Position numbers and translations under genes: made by a program. From positions 7,358,396 to 7,422,395 of the forward strand of contig NC_063051.1 of the NCBI RefSeq assembly GCF_018812025.1: a stretch of 64,000 bases of DNA. The letters are read 5' to 3'. Of this stretch, positions 23,291 through 37,578 are shown one piece after another; position 1 is the stretch's first letter; the number at the start of each line of letters is the position of its first letter. Below the pieces are notes generated by a model. That model was not told the origin of the DNA. It was given only the letters and a program-made list of their open reading frames with translations, and ran no database searches. Origin of the DNA: Megalobrama amblycephala. Lineage: Eukaryota > Chordata > Actinopteri > Cypriniformes > Xenocyprididae.

Positions 23291-24009
23291 AGCTGCCGAT
23301 ATTTCCCGCCACCGTCCTCGCCTATGACAGCAAAAAAACGGGGACTTCTGAATAAACAAACAACGCAGTTTACATGCTTCTTCCTTGTCGTATTATTCAT
23401 TAAGATAATAATTAATAAATGCACGCACAATTATGAACTTGATAAATGTTACAGATACGTTTTACTATGCACAAACAAATGCCTTTCAACTTACATGTGC
23501 AAAATTCAGAATTAAATGAATGTGCTGCAATTTGTACAAAAAGAGAGTCTGTAGTAGCCTACGTGTTTTAGCCATTAAATAAGCACATTTAGTTTCAAGT
23601 TTGTAAAGTTTTGTTTTGAAGAAAGATTTTCTTTAAAGTGAATTTCGTCAATCTTAATTTTAATACATTTTTCATCAACCAATTGCCTGGATTTAATACA
23701 TAAAAAGCAATATAGCAGACAATATAATAATGACAGGAGGCACTTACACCATTTGAAACTCGTAACACACGCTGCCACCGAATTTACAAATGCACATCTT
23801 GCTTGTTGCTCACACACATATTATATTGAAATAACAATATGTTGAATTAACATTATTATTAATAATTAATCTTTAAGAATATTTGATTGAATGCAGAATG
23901 TTGTGCTTGTTTAATTTAATCAAATTAAAACATTAATTATGATAATTAAAATAATTGAATATTTAATATTGAGTGGCCAATTTTTGCTCATTTATTAATG
24001 TATTTATAT
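23291..24009. other. Intronic sequence, nothing recognised
   Basis: No transposon termini, RNA gene or coding motif was found in this AT-rich stretch. Confidence 0.4.
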
Positions 24010-24300
24010 AATATATAATATATAACTGCGCAGCTTTTCAGGTCCAGAAAGGTACTAAAGACATCGTTAGAACCATCGACGTAACTACAGTGGCTCAACC
24101 TTAATATTATGGAGCGATGAGAATACTTTTTGTGTGCAAAAACAAAACAAAAATAATGACTTTATTCAACAAATTCATCTGTCCCCTGTCATACTGCTAC
24201 GCTATTTTCGTTGCAGAGCTTCAGTGTTTACGTCCGAACGGCGGCTCAGTATTGGCTCAATACTGAGCCTGCGTTCAGACATAAAAACCAGTTGAGCTAA
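24010..24300. repeat. Fragment related to the 51170-51943 foldback family
   Basis: The segment containing gaatactttttgtg, aataatgactttattcaaca and a reversed 'ctcagtattgg/ccaatactgag' pair resembles the interior of the foldback element downstream. Termini are missing. Confidence 0.5.
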
Positions 24301-26450
<2,150 letters not shown>

Positions 26451-26453
<3 letters not shown>

Positions 26454-27243
26454 AGGATTAGTCCACTTTTAAATACACTTTTCCTGATAAATTTACTCAC
26501 CCCCATGTCATCCAAGATGTTCATGTCTTTCTTTCATCAGTCAAAAAGAAATGAAGGTTTTTGAGGAAAACATTCCAGGATTTTTCTCCTTACAGTGGAT
26601 TTCAATGGCTACCAACAGATTGAAGGTCAAAATTACAGTTTCAGTGCAGCTTCAAGGGCTTTAAACGATACCAGATGAGTAATAAGGGTCTTATCTAGCG
26701 AAGCGATCGGTCATTTTCGAAAAAAATACAACCGTTTATGCTTTATGCCGCATTGAACGTACTTTCCGCATTCTTCATAACGCTTACGCTGAATGTTCTA
26801 CGCCTTCCCTATTCTACTTACGGAACGAACGCGGCGGCAGTTTCGTTTTTTTCCATAACTTAGGGAATAGGGAAGGCGTAGGACATTCAGCGTAAGCGTT
26901 ATGAAGAATGCGGAAGCGGAAAGTATGTTCAGTGCGATATTTTGTTTATAAAGCATAAACGGTTGTATTTTTTTCTAAAATGACCGATCGATTCGCTAGA
27001 TAAGACCCTTATTACTCATCTGGTATCGTTTAAAGCCCTTGAAGCTGCACTGAAACTGTAATTTTAACCTTCAACCTGTTGGTAGCCATTGAAATCCACT
27101 GTAAGGAGAAAAATCCTGGAATGTTTTCCTCAAAAACCTTCATTTCTTTTCGACTGACGAAAGAAAGACATGAACATCTTGGATGACATGGGGTGAGTAA
27201 ATTTATCAGAAAAAAGTGTATTTAAAAGTGGACTAATCCTTTA
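26451..27243. mobile_element. Long foldback element with arms of about 365-380 bp
   Basis: The entire element is an inverted repeat: taaaggattagtccactttt at the left end is matched by its complement at the right end. Blocks throughout (ttactcacccccatgtcatc, aacattccaggatttttctcc, cttatctagcgaa, cgccttccctattc) are mirrored, around a loop of about 50 bases (about 26815-26864). It belongs to the same family as 2612-4130, 51944-52263 and 63702-64000. No coding capacity is seen. Confidence 0.9.
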
Positions 27244-27427
27244 ACATAATTTTAATTGTAATTTTATGACAATAAACAGTTTTTTTTTTTTAAGAAATAC
27301 AACATAGGTAAATTATGATATAAAAGGAAGAACAAATATTTATAGGTCACTAATGAAGCAAATTTGTGAGATTGACCATGTGAACTTTGTACAAGCTATT
27401 CAACTTTTCACTCAAATTGGACTTCTG

Positions 27428-27431
<4 letters not shown>

Positions 27432-27471
<40 letters not shown>
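27432..27471. repeat. (TA)n microsatellite
   Basis: About 20 uninterrupted TA units followed by a short ttta run. Confidence 0.97.
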
Positions 27472-27476
<5 letters not shown>

Positions 27477-27479
27477 TTA

Positions 27480-29065
<1,586 letters not shown>

Positions 29066-29107
29066 TAAGAAATGTTTCTGCAACAACAGTCAGACTATAC
29101 AACAGAA

Positions 29108-29228
29108 AATCAAATAAAGTGGGCCAATATCTATGTCTATATCTATATCTATATATGTATATATATAAATTATATTTAAATATAATTTAAAATTTTAAAA
29201 ATAAAATTATTGTAAGCACCCTGTGGTT

Positions 29229-29286
<58 letters not shown>

Positions 29287-29328
29287 TTCCCAAGCATAGG
29301 GTGCTTTACAATCAATTTATAAAAAAAA

Positions 29329-29387
<59 letters not shown>

Positions 29388-29441
29388 TAATTATTATGAA
29401 TATTAGTAGTAGTAGTAATAATTATTAAATATACATCATAT
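29108..29441 (+). repeat. AT-rich block, first copy of a tandem duplication
   Basis: The unit runs atcaaataaagtgggccaat, a ctatat-rich tract, ttcccaagcatagggtgctt and an attattagtagtaat tail. It includes a (TA)25 tract (29231-29281), an A run and a second TA tract (29347-29379) that appear to be expansions relative to the second copy. Confidence 0.85.
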
Positions 29442-29445
29442 ATCA

Positions 29446-29690
29446 AATAAAGTGGGCCAATATCTATATCTATATCTATATATATAAATTATATTTAAAT
29501 ATAATTTAAAATTTGAAAATTTATTATGTATATAATAATTATATAATATATATAATAATTTCCCAAGCATAGGGTGCTTTACAATAAATTTATATTTCAA
29601 ATTTAAAAAAAATATATATAATTTTTTATTATTATTAATATTATTATTAGTAGTAATAATTATTAAATATATATATATATTTTAACAATA
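29446..29690 (+). repeat. AT-rich block, second copy
   Basis: It repeats the order of the first copy: atcaaataaagtgggccaat, ctatat tract, ttcccaagcatagggtgctt, attattagtagtaataat. It is shorter because the simple repeats are not expanded. Confidence 0.85.
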
Positions 29691-29992
29691 TCGAAAAAGA
29701 TATACCCAACATTTCTGAATTTAAATGAACATTAACTAATTTTTTTTTAATCTATTTTGAAATAAAAAAAATGTTTATCCTGATGATTTATTGTAATATT
29801 TGTAAATTATAATTAATATAATTATCATTTTGAATTATTCAAATATCATCTGATTTTACTGTCGATTTATTTAAAAGAAAAGATTTACGCCACTTTTCTA
29901 AACAATTTTTTTAATCAATTTTTTTTTTATCCTGATAATTGATTTTACTGTTGATTGATTTAAAAGAAAAAAGCCTTTTGCTAACTAGTGTT

Positions 29993-30318
29993 AAGGCCCG
30001 TTCACACCAAGAACGATAACTATATTAGCGTCCACACCAATGAACAATAACGTTCTGTTTATTCTAAGCGTGCGCTTCAGTTTTGTCGTCTGCCGCTTTA
30101 AATGCTCGAGCTTGTTAAAGCGAAATGGATTCTGATTGACTGTCAATGTTTTCATCAGCTGTAAAAAAACATTCTGGAAGTGATTCCAATGATATTGTTT
30201 CTCTGTGCCATTATCATTACAGTTGTGGTGCTATTCTTTTATATTTAGAATGATTTTTAGAGCTATATCTTTTTCATTATTGTTATAGTTATCGTCTTTG
30301 GTGTGAACGGGCCTTTAA
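29993..30318. mobile_element. hAT-like MITE with 30-bp inverted ends
   Basis: aaggcccgttcacaccaaga on the left and gtgtgaacgggcctt on the right are inverted repeats extending through cgataactata/tatagttatcg. No coding sequence is present. 'cccgttcacaccaagaacg' ends are common in fish short DNA elements. Confidence 0.8.
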
Positions 30319-31190
30319 TCATCACTTCCATTCTTCCACAGAATACACTAGTTTTCTTCTTTCCTTGAATGTCATGCTTTCAGCTTGTTAGTGGTTCTTG
30401 CATTCGACACTGACTTTAAATAAAACAATCTGGGACCCTAGACAACCTTTAATGTGCAAAAAAAAATTCCCAGACAAAAGAAAAACAATGTGACATTGCA
30501 TTTAGGAAAGTCAGAGCAGGGCAATGATGCACTTCCGCAGGTTAATGCGAGTTATTGTTTTTATGTTTGCCGCCGTGTGTTTTGCGAGCCACTGTGTTTG
30601 TACGGTTGACACGCAGGGCTTGTAGCCATCCATCAGGCTGAGAAGTTTGACTCACCAAATGCCTGCGCTTGAGTCGAGTCCTCCATTATTCATGGGGCAG
30701 AGGGGCCTGCGTGAGGCAGACCTTTTTTTTTACTTTAGCCCTGTTAATAATTCATGCCACTGCACTCACGTCAACAGCAGGCAGACCTCTGAGGTGTTGG
30801 GAGCTTCTCTCAAACCTGGGCTTGATTTTGGGGCCCTCCAGGCCACCGTCCATGCACATGGACATGCAGTATAACCACAAGAAGAGATCCCAGAAATTAC
30901 GAGGGCATGATGGGATTGTTTAATCTGTGCAGTTTATCAGGTCTGATCACTTTGATCATTACTTTAACTTTGCAGCAGATCCATTGATTGAATTTTGTTC
31001 AATTGGACATTTGATGCATTTTAAAATTATTTTGCCATGTTCTGGTTTTAGCATGTGCTAATTATGAAGTTTTTTGTTAATGTACTCAAGATTATATGTA
31101 GTCACTAGAATGGGGGTTATTCGCAACAAACTTCCGTATTCTGTAAAACTGATTGCATCCCTTCTGGTTCAGGTCTTTTTTTGTTAAATA
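30319..31190. other. Single-copy intronic sequence
   Basis: No transposon ends are seen. The GC-balanced part 30,480-30,930 is a candidate conserved element; its open frames (75 and 84 codons) carry no known motif. Confidence 0.35.
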
Positions 31191-31192
31191 TA

Positions 31193-32727
31193 CAGGTGCT
31201 GGTCATATAATTAGAATATCGTGAAAAAGTTCATTTTTTTATTGTAAATTATTTTTAAAAATGAAACTTTCATATATTCTAGATTCCCTACATGTAAAGT
31301 AAAACATTTCAAAAGTTTTTTTTTTTTAATTTTGATGATTAGAGTGTACAGCTCATGAAAGTCCAAAATCCAGTATCTCATAATATTAGAATATTTCCTA
31401 AGATCAATCAAAAAATGGATTTTCAAAACAGAAAAGTTCAAGTTCTTTAAAGTATGTTCATTTGGGCACTCGATACTTGGTCGGCAGCACATATTACAGC
31501 AAATGACTTGCTCCTAGCACAAATTACAGCATCAGTGAAGTTTGGCATGGAAGTGATCAGCCTGTGGCACTGCTGAGGCACGATTGAGCCTTCAGATCAT
31601 CTGTATATTGTTGGATCGACTGTTTCTCATCTTTCTCTTGAAAATATCCCATAGATTCAAGGGTCAGGCATGTTGGCTGGCCAATAAAACACAGTAATAT
31701 CATGGTCAGAAAACCACTTGGAAGTGTTTTTTTGCACTGTGGGCAGGTGCTAAAGTCCTGCTGGAAAAGGAAATCAGCATCTCTATAAAGCTTGTCAGCA
31801 GATGGAAGAATAAAGTGCTCCAAAATCTCCTGGAAGATGGCTGCATTGACTTTGCACTTGATAAAACACAATGGACCAACACCAGCAGATCACGGCCCCC
31901 CAAATCATTACTAACTTCAGAAACTTCACACTACACTTCAGGCAGCTTGGATTCTGTGCCTCTCCAGTCTTCCTTCAGACTCTGGGACCATGATTTCAAC
32001 ATGAAATGCAAAATTTACTTTTATCTGAAAAGAGGACTTTCGACCACTGTTCACTGTCCAGTTCTTTTTCTCTTTAGCCCAGGTAAGATGCTTCTGACGT
32101 TGTTTCTGTTTCAGAAGTGGCTTGGTAGTCCTTTTCCTGAAGATGTCTGAGTGTGGTGACTCTTGATGCGCTGACTCCGGCTTCATTTGACTCATTGTGA
32201 AGCTCTCCCAAGTGTTTGAATCGGCTTTACTTGACAGTATTCTCAAGCTTGTGGTCATCCCTGTTGCTTGTGCACCTTTGCCTACCCAATTTCTTCCTTC
32301 TAGTCAACTTTGCATTTAATATGCTTTGATACATCTCTCTGTAAACAGCCACCACATTCAGTAATGACCATCTGTGACTTACTCTCTTTGTGGAGGGTGT
32401 CAATGATTGTCTCCTGGACCATTGCCAAGTCAGCAGTCTTCCCCATTAGTGTGGTTTCAAAGAACAAGAGATACCCGGAATGTATACTGTAGGGATGGTC
32501 ATTTAATGAAACTCACATGTAAATATTCTAATATTTTGAGATACTGGATTTTGGACTTGCATTAGCTGTACGCTCTAATCAACAAATTAAAAAAAAAAAA
32601 AAACTTTTTGAAATATTTTACTTTACATGTAGAGAATCTAGTATAAATGAAAGTTTCATTTTTTAAAAATAATTTACAATAAAAAAATGAACTTTTCACG
32701 ATATTCTAATTATATGATCAGCACCTG
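31193..32727 (-). mobile_element. Tc1/mariner element, near full length, long terminal repeats
   Basis: TA dinucleotides flank the element at 31191-31192 and 32728-32729. The ends caggtgctggtcatataatt and its complement extend as inverted repeats for about 200 bp each, including agattccctacatgtaaagt and the matching right-hand block. The transposase runs antisense to tafa2. Substitutions and indels have broken it throughout. Confidence 0.9.
31470..32446 (-). pseudogene. Tc1-like transposase pseudogene
   Basis: Reading the minus strand from about 32446 gives MGKTADL, later KQRQKHLTWAKEKKNWT, then VNAAIFQEILEHFILPSADK and DADFLFQQDF (second catalytic Asp). These match the order of segments in fish Tc1 transposases. 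The WSDES motif of the first Asp is lost (SGRKSSF in its place), and the SPDLNPIE motif is eroded to PTCLTLES. Frameshifts separate the blocks. It cannot encode an active enzyme. Confidence 0.85.
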
Positions 32728-32941
32728 TAGAGCCATTTTGCTCAATATACCTTTAGAAGAGTGAGCAAAGATGAACATAACCGATGTCCATTGCATATGC
32801 AGGTTTATATCTAAAAGTTTTTTTTTTCTTACTAACATTTAGATATTTAAATCTAATAAAACACCAACAATAAAAATAACTTGCGAGGTTAGCTGATTAC
32901 CTTAAAAGCCTATAGATATTGCCGTCAGTTCATACTGCCGT

Positions 32942-33130
32942 TAAAGAGATAGTTCACCCAAAAATGAAAATTACCCCATGTTTTACTCACCCTCAAGCCA
33001 TCCAAGGTGTATATGTCTTTCTTCAGACGAAGACAATTGGAGTTATATTAAAAAATATCCTGGCTCTTTTAAGCTTTCTAATGGCAGTAAATGGGGGGCC
33101 TGATTTTGAAGCCAAAAAAAGTGCATCCAG
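32942..33130. mobile_element. Truncated 'agttcacccaaaaatgaaaa' MITE
   Basis: It begins ttaaagagatagttcaccca and shares ctcaccctcaagccatccaag and cctggctcttttaagctt with the element at 22927. The right half is missing. Confidence 0.65.
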
Positions 33131-33321
33131 AGACCTGTTTTCCTGTTTGTTCATGTGAGGTTCGGCATAAAGCCTATTATGACAATACCAAACTTTCAAT
33201 GTTCTATAAAAATAAATATGATATTTCAAATTCTTAACACCACATCAAAAAATGAATGTACAAACTAATTTGTAATTTGGGAAAAAAGTGGAAATTAATC
33301 AAATGTTGCATACACTAACAT

Positions 33322-33834
33322 AGTTTTGGGGTCAGTATGATTTTTTTGTTTTTTAAAGGAATAAATACTTTTATTAGGTGCATTAAATTGATCAAAAGTG
33401 ACAGTTAACACTTTTATAACAAAATATTTCTACTTCAAATAAGTTCTGTTCTTTTGAACTTTCTAATCTTCAGGGAATCTTTAAAAAACATATCACATTT
33501 TCCACAAAAACATATTGAGCAGCACAGCTGTTTTCAACATTGATAATAATCAGAAATGTTTCTTGAGCAGAAAATCAGCATATTAGAATTTTCTGAAGTA
33601 TCATGTGACACTAAAGACTGGAGTAAAGATGCTGAAAATTCAGCTTTGTATCACAGGAATAGTATACTAAAATACAAAACAGTTATTTTAAATTGTAAAT
33701 ATATTTCACAATATTACTGTTTTACTGTATTCTTGATCAAATAAATGCAGCCTTGGTGAGCATAAAATACTTCTTTCAAAAACATAAAAAAAAAAATTAA
33801 AAAAAACTTATGACCCCCAAATTGAACAGCAGTG
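33322..33834 (+). repeat. Interspersed repeat 'atcatgtgacactgaagact' family, copy 3
   Basis: This is the most complete copy here, from ttttggggtcagtatg through gcatattagaattttctgaa and gtatcacaggaata to atgacccccaaattgaacag. Same orientation as the other three copies. Confidence 0.8.
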
Positions 33835-34610
33835 TAATGTCATTTAAATTTGTGTATTCAATTGGCTAATATGTTGTGTGTATTGCTGAAAAATACAAAA
33901 TAGAATATAATGTTGAGCAATATGACAAATATTGTATATGAACAGTTTTCAGTAGCTGAGTCTGAAATTTAGTCTAGTGAGTCCACCAGATCTCATGTCT
34001 GAACCAGAGAGGGAGGCAGGAAGTGAAGGAGACACCTACCAGCACACCTTCCACTTCCTCTATGTGTCCTCCAGCAACCTGCTGGCAATGACCTGAAGGT
34101 GTAGATTACACTGGGCTTCCCTTAGCAGCCTGCCAGTCTGGCCTCATCCACAACTATAGAGACCTGCCCTACCCTGGCCTCTGAACCCAGAGCCATGCTT
34201 TTGTGTTACAGAGCTGGAACAGGACCAGACTTGCATGCTAAACCCTCTCAGATCCAGAGGAACTAACGGCTCCGGTCCCTCAGTGTGTCTCTATTTCAGG
34301 CCGCTACCGCAGAGCTCATGCTGGTGGTGTGGTTAATGACACTTGTAGGTGACAATAGAATGTGCCTGTGTGAGCATGTGTCAGTCCCCTCACTAACACC
34401 TCATGCCTTAGAAGATTAATTCTAATAGAAGAATTTTCCATTTTTATAGTGCTGTAGGCCCTCTTATATTCCAGAGGTAATTAGTTAACACTTTGTGATT
34501 GTTGTCATTATGTTATGATGATATAAACTGAAGTTTTGTAATATTTATATGGATTATGCAGAACATTAAATGCATTTAATTGTCAGATCTTAAGTTATAT
34601 AGTTATATAT
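33835..34610. other. Intronic sequence, partly GC-balanced
   Basis: The segment 33,960-34,400 is single copy and less AT-rich. It contains an in-frame possible alternative exon (34300-34419), reported under findings. I do not annotate it as coding. Confidence 0.3.
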
Positions 34611-34699
34611 AAATAGTGCCCCATGTTGGCAAACGCTATTTACACCAGCTCCGCCCACCAATGTCTGGTTGGGCAACTCAAGTTTTTAAAAAGACACGC

Positions 34700-34786
34700 A
34701 GATTTCAAAGTCTTCACTGGTGTAGTAAGGCTCACAGACTTGGCTTTTAATCCGATCGACGCGGGTTCGAATCCGCCTTTTGCCAA
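34700..34786 (+). repeat. tRNA-like SINE head (Lys-like anticodon loop)
   Basis: A-box-like tggtgtagtaagg (34718-34730) and B-box ggttcgaatcc (34764-34774) are spaced as in pol III genes, with cttttaatc between as in tRNA-Lys(UUU). The stems are mispaired and no acceptor stem can be formed with ttttgcca, so it is not a functional tRNA. The A/T-rich sequence after it (to about 35190) is likely part of the same repeat. Confidence 0.55.
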
Positions 34787-35272
34787 GTTTGGATTTATTT
34801 TTAATAAAAATGAAAACAATGTTCTAAAAGTGGAAATAAACTGCGAACGAGTGTTTAATAATATTAAAAGTGTTTATTGGGTAGGGTTAGGGGAAAGTGA
34901 AGGGAGGGTTTTTATTCTCCCAAAAAGGCAGCATCCATTTTAATAAATAAATACTCATTTACACTCTATGATATTATTGTATCCTGTTAATGTACAAAAA
35001 TACTGGGGTGCAAATAGTATCTTACAATATAAAGTATAGATAGCATCTAATTACTATTTACTCTTATTGCAAAAAATGGATACTTTTACATGGTGTAAAT
35101 AGAATCTATCGCTAAAAAAATATGTATAAATAGCATCTATTGCAAATGTATCTTCTGGTTTAAATGGTATTGCAAAATCTCTGTAGGTTGGCACTGATTG
35201 GTATCCAGTCCAGCCCTACTGAAATCAAATGCAGACATTTATGAAATGATAACTTGGACTCCTCTTTTTCAG

Positions 35273-35284
35273 GTCACACGATAG
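35273..35284 (+). CDS. tafa2: tafa2 terminal coding exon (Val-Thr-Arg-stop)
   Basis: After a pyrimidine-rich acceptor (tcctctttttcag) the exon reads gtc aca cga tag, giving Val-Thr-Arg and a stop in phase 0 with the exon at 28881-29005. TAFA2-4 proteins end with a Val-Thr-(His or Arg) tripeptide after KVKTT(K/R), so a terminal exon carrying only this tripeptide is what the family predicts. The identification rests on the acceptor, the phase and the tripeptide; the coding part is too short for similarity. The stop at 35282-35284 opens the 3' UTR. Confidence 0.85.
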   Translation, partial: VTR

Positions 35285-35315
35285 TCTGGGACCAATATAC
35301 ATTTGGGATTAGCAG

Positions 35316-35348
<33 letters not shown>

Positions 35349-36025
35349 ATCAAAGCAATGGAAATGAAGATACATAGACTTCAAACCACTTCACAACTAT
35401 TGGGATCAAGTTGTTGGACCTCTGAATACTAATGTCACTTGGAATGGACCATTTAAACACATGGAGTTTTTCTCTTCCCCTTTTCCCTCTTCTACAGTAT
35501 TTTCGCTCTGCCAAACTCCCAGTTTTTGTTTTATAACAGTGTTGGACAAGATCATACACCATGTAAAGTAAATATTCCATAAAAATCAAGATGTGGACCA
35601 GTTCAGAGACAGTTCTGCAATTTCGGAACAGTGGATTACATTTTTGAAGCGAATGTGGACTTTAAAGGTTTACTTATTACTTGAATCATACGTTCCAGAG
35701 GCACTAATATTCAGTCCCTTATCCTTTGGTGCCAATATTTTCTTTCTTCTACTATGGGCAGACTTTTTGATCAATGTGAGGTGTGTGATTTTTGGGTATG
35801 GTTTTGAGGGCACTCAGCTCCATTTTGAAATGGACTTGAGCAAGAGGAAAGTATAACGATAAGAATTACAGGTATTAATAATGGATGAAAAGTTGAAGTG
35901 GTCTACGGGAGCAGCGAAAAAGAAGATAGCAAAAAGATTTATTGTTTGTTTTTAAAAGCCTTGGTGGCCAATATTGAGTCAAAGTGTCAGTATTATCTCA
36001 AATAAAAGTATCTCTATGGGAAATC
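35285..36025 (+). other. tafa2: Probable tafa2 3' UTR
   Basis: The region follows the stop codon and is free of recognised transposons except a 30-T run (35318-35347). The first canonical AATAAA after the stop is at 36001-36006, so cleavage would be expected near 36,015-36,030. An 87-codon open frame at 35593-35856 lies inside it without family motifs. The actual poly(A) site may be further downstream. Confidence 0.45.
36001..36006 (+). terminator. tafa2: Candidate tafa2 polyadenylation signal
   Basis: Canonical AATAAA about 720 bases after the stop codon, in the context tctcaaataaaagtat. Usage is inferred from position only. Confidence 0.4.
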
Positions 36026-36029
36026 TCGT

Positions 36030-36847
36030 CCAATTGTAACTTTGAAGAATGATTACTTTGCCATCATAAAAGAGAAAGTGCATTTAAATGTAACATCCAC
36101 CCACCAACAGAACAAAAAGAATAAACAATCAGACATTTTTCATTATCCATCTGTCACGACGTGTTCGCCAACTTTGATAAAATCTTCAAGAGCATCAAGA
36201 TGTCACATGACTATGTTAATGTTTACACTGAAATTGACATGTAGCCTCTTTCTTTGATATACAGATTTATATGTAGACGCCACTTTATTAGCATTCAGAC
36301 TGTGAGTCACGTAGCGCTTATGCAGCTGTCACTGAACACTTCAGACTGACTTGCATAGGGCAGGGCTAATGCTATTAGCATAATACCATTTGCCAGCTAT
36401 TTTGTCTGGCTAATTTACCATTAGCAGTATCAACAGTACAACAAGAAGGGGCACTGCGAGGTTAGTCAAGATGTCATTTACTTTGACAAGCAAGTCGCAC
36501 AAAGGCTAGCTCCAAACATGTCATAAACATAACATTCAGACGTTGGAGCGTTCATAATGATGGACTAATGTACTAATGTGTTTAGCTAATTGCAGACAGT
36601 GAGCAAGCTTTCAAATGAAAGAATGCGCCATTAGCCAAGACTCAGAGATAAAAGCATTTAGACTCGTGTGTGTGTGTGTTGAGGCAGTTTTGAGTGCTTT
36701 GAATGTGTTTTCAGGACATTGTGCTGCATGGCATTAGGACGAAGGGTCTGACTGTCCTCTGAAACTAAGTACTCAAAGACCTTTCTTGCCCTTGAATCAA
36801 GGTAGGTGTTTGACTTACTCATAACAGTGTTGTGAGCAATTAACTAA
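36030..36847. other. Single-copy sequence downstream of tafa2
   Basis: No gene is recognised. It may belong to a longer 3' UTR or be intergenic. Confidence 0.35.
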
Positions 36848-37393
36848 TGGCTCGTTTCCATCGAGCGGTACGATACGGTACAGTATACAGTATTATTTCC
36901 GTTTTGTCAGAAGTTGTGAATGGTACCAAAATACCGAACCGTACCATACCAATTTTTTGGGACTCTTCCGTTATGGGTGGAGCTCCACTCTAGTCTAGCT
37001 CCACTCTAAAGGGTGGAGCTAGACTCACTGCAGAATGTTGATTGACAGAGAATAATCACTTGCGCGTGCTACAAGGAGAATGACAACACAAGATGTGCCA
37101 TTTTTTAAATATACAGTTGAAATACAATACCGTTGCAACACAATGTCGGTGCACAGCAAAAAAACAACCACATGCCGAGAAGCAAGAACAAGATCTGCTG
37201 TATGTCCTCCATTGTTGTTTACTGTGTCGGTTTCTTCTTTGCGCGAGAATGGCGTCGATCGCTACTTCCAGGCATATACCACGTCTGTCAAGTAAGGGTA
37301 CTGTTGGCGGTGGAAACGCAAGCCGGATCAAGGTTTACCCTCCCGAATCGTACTGTACTGTACTGTACTGCACCGTTCGGTGGAAATGAGCCA
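36848..37393. mobile_element. hAT-like non-autonomous element
   Basis: The ends tggctcgtttccatcgagcg and cgttcggtggaaatgagcca are imperfect inverted repeats, continued by gtacgatacggtacagta and tactgtactg on the two sides. I could not find an 8-bp target duplication, so the superfamily is provisional. The three overlapping open frames of 71-98 codons inside are unrelated to transposases. Confidence 0.7.
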
Positions 37394-37578
37394 TAAAAGT
37401 AGCAACGTTAGAAACTTTTACTTAAAGTCCATGTGAAGTCAATTCTGAGAATTGTTTCTAAACATTATAAATGTTACATTCCAAAAACTGTGAACTATGT
37501 AGTACTGAATTGTGGAGTTGGAGCCATCTTGATGGAGAGCTGACAGTCACCACCAACACCCACCTCTGCAGGGATAAT

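Noticed and set aside
34700..34786. Possible functional tRNA gene
   Set aside because: A and B boxes are present, but the anticodon and T stems are mispaired and no acceptor stem forms.
35593..35856. 87-codon open frame after tafa2
   Set aside because: It lies in the probable 3' UTR, has no recognisable motif, and is of a length expected by chance.
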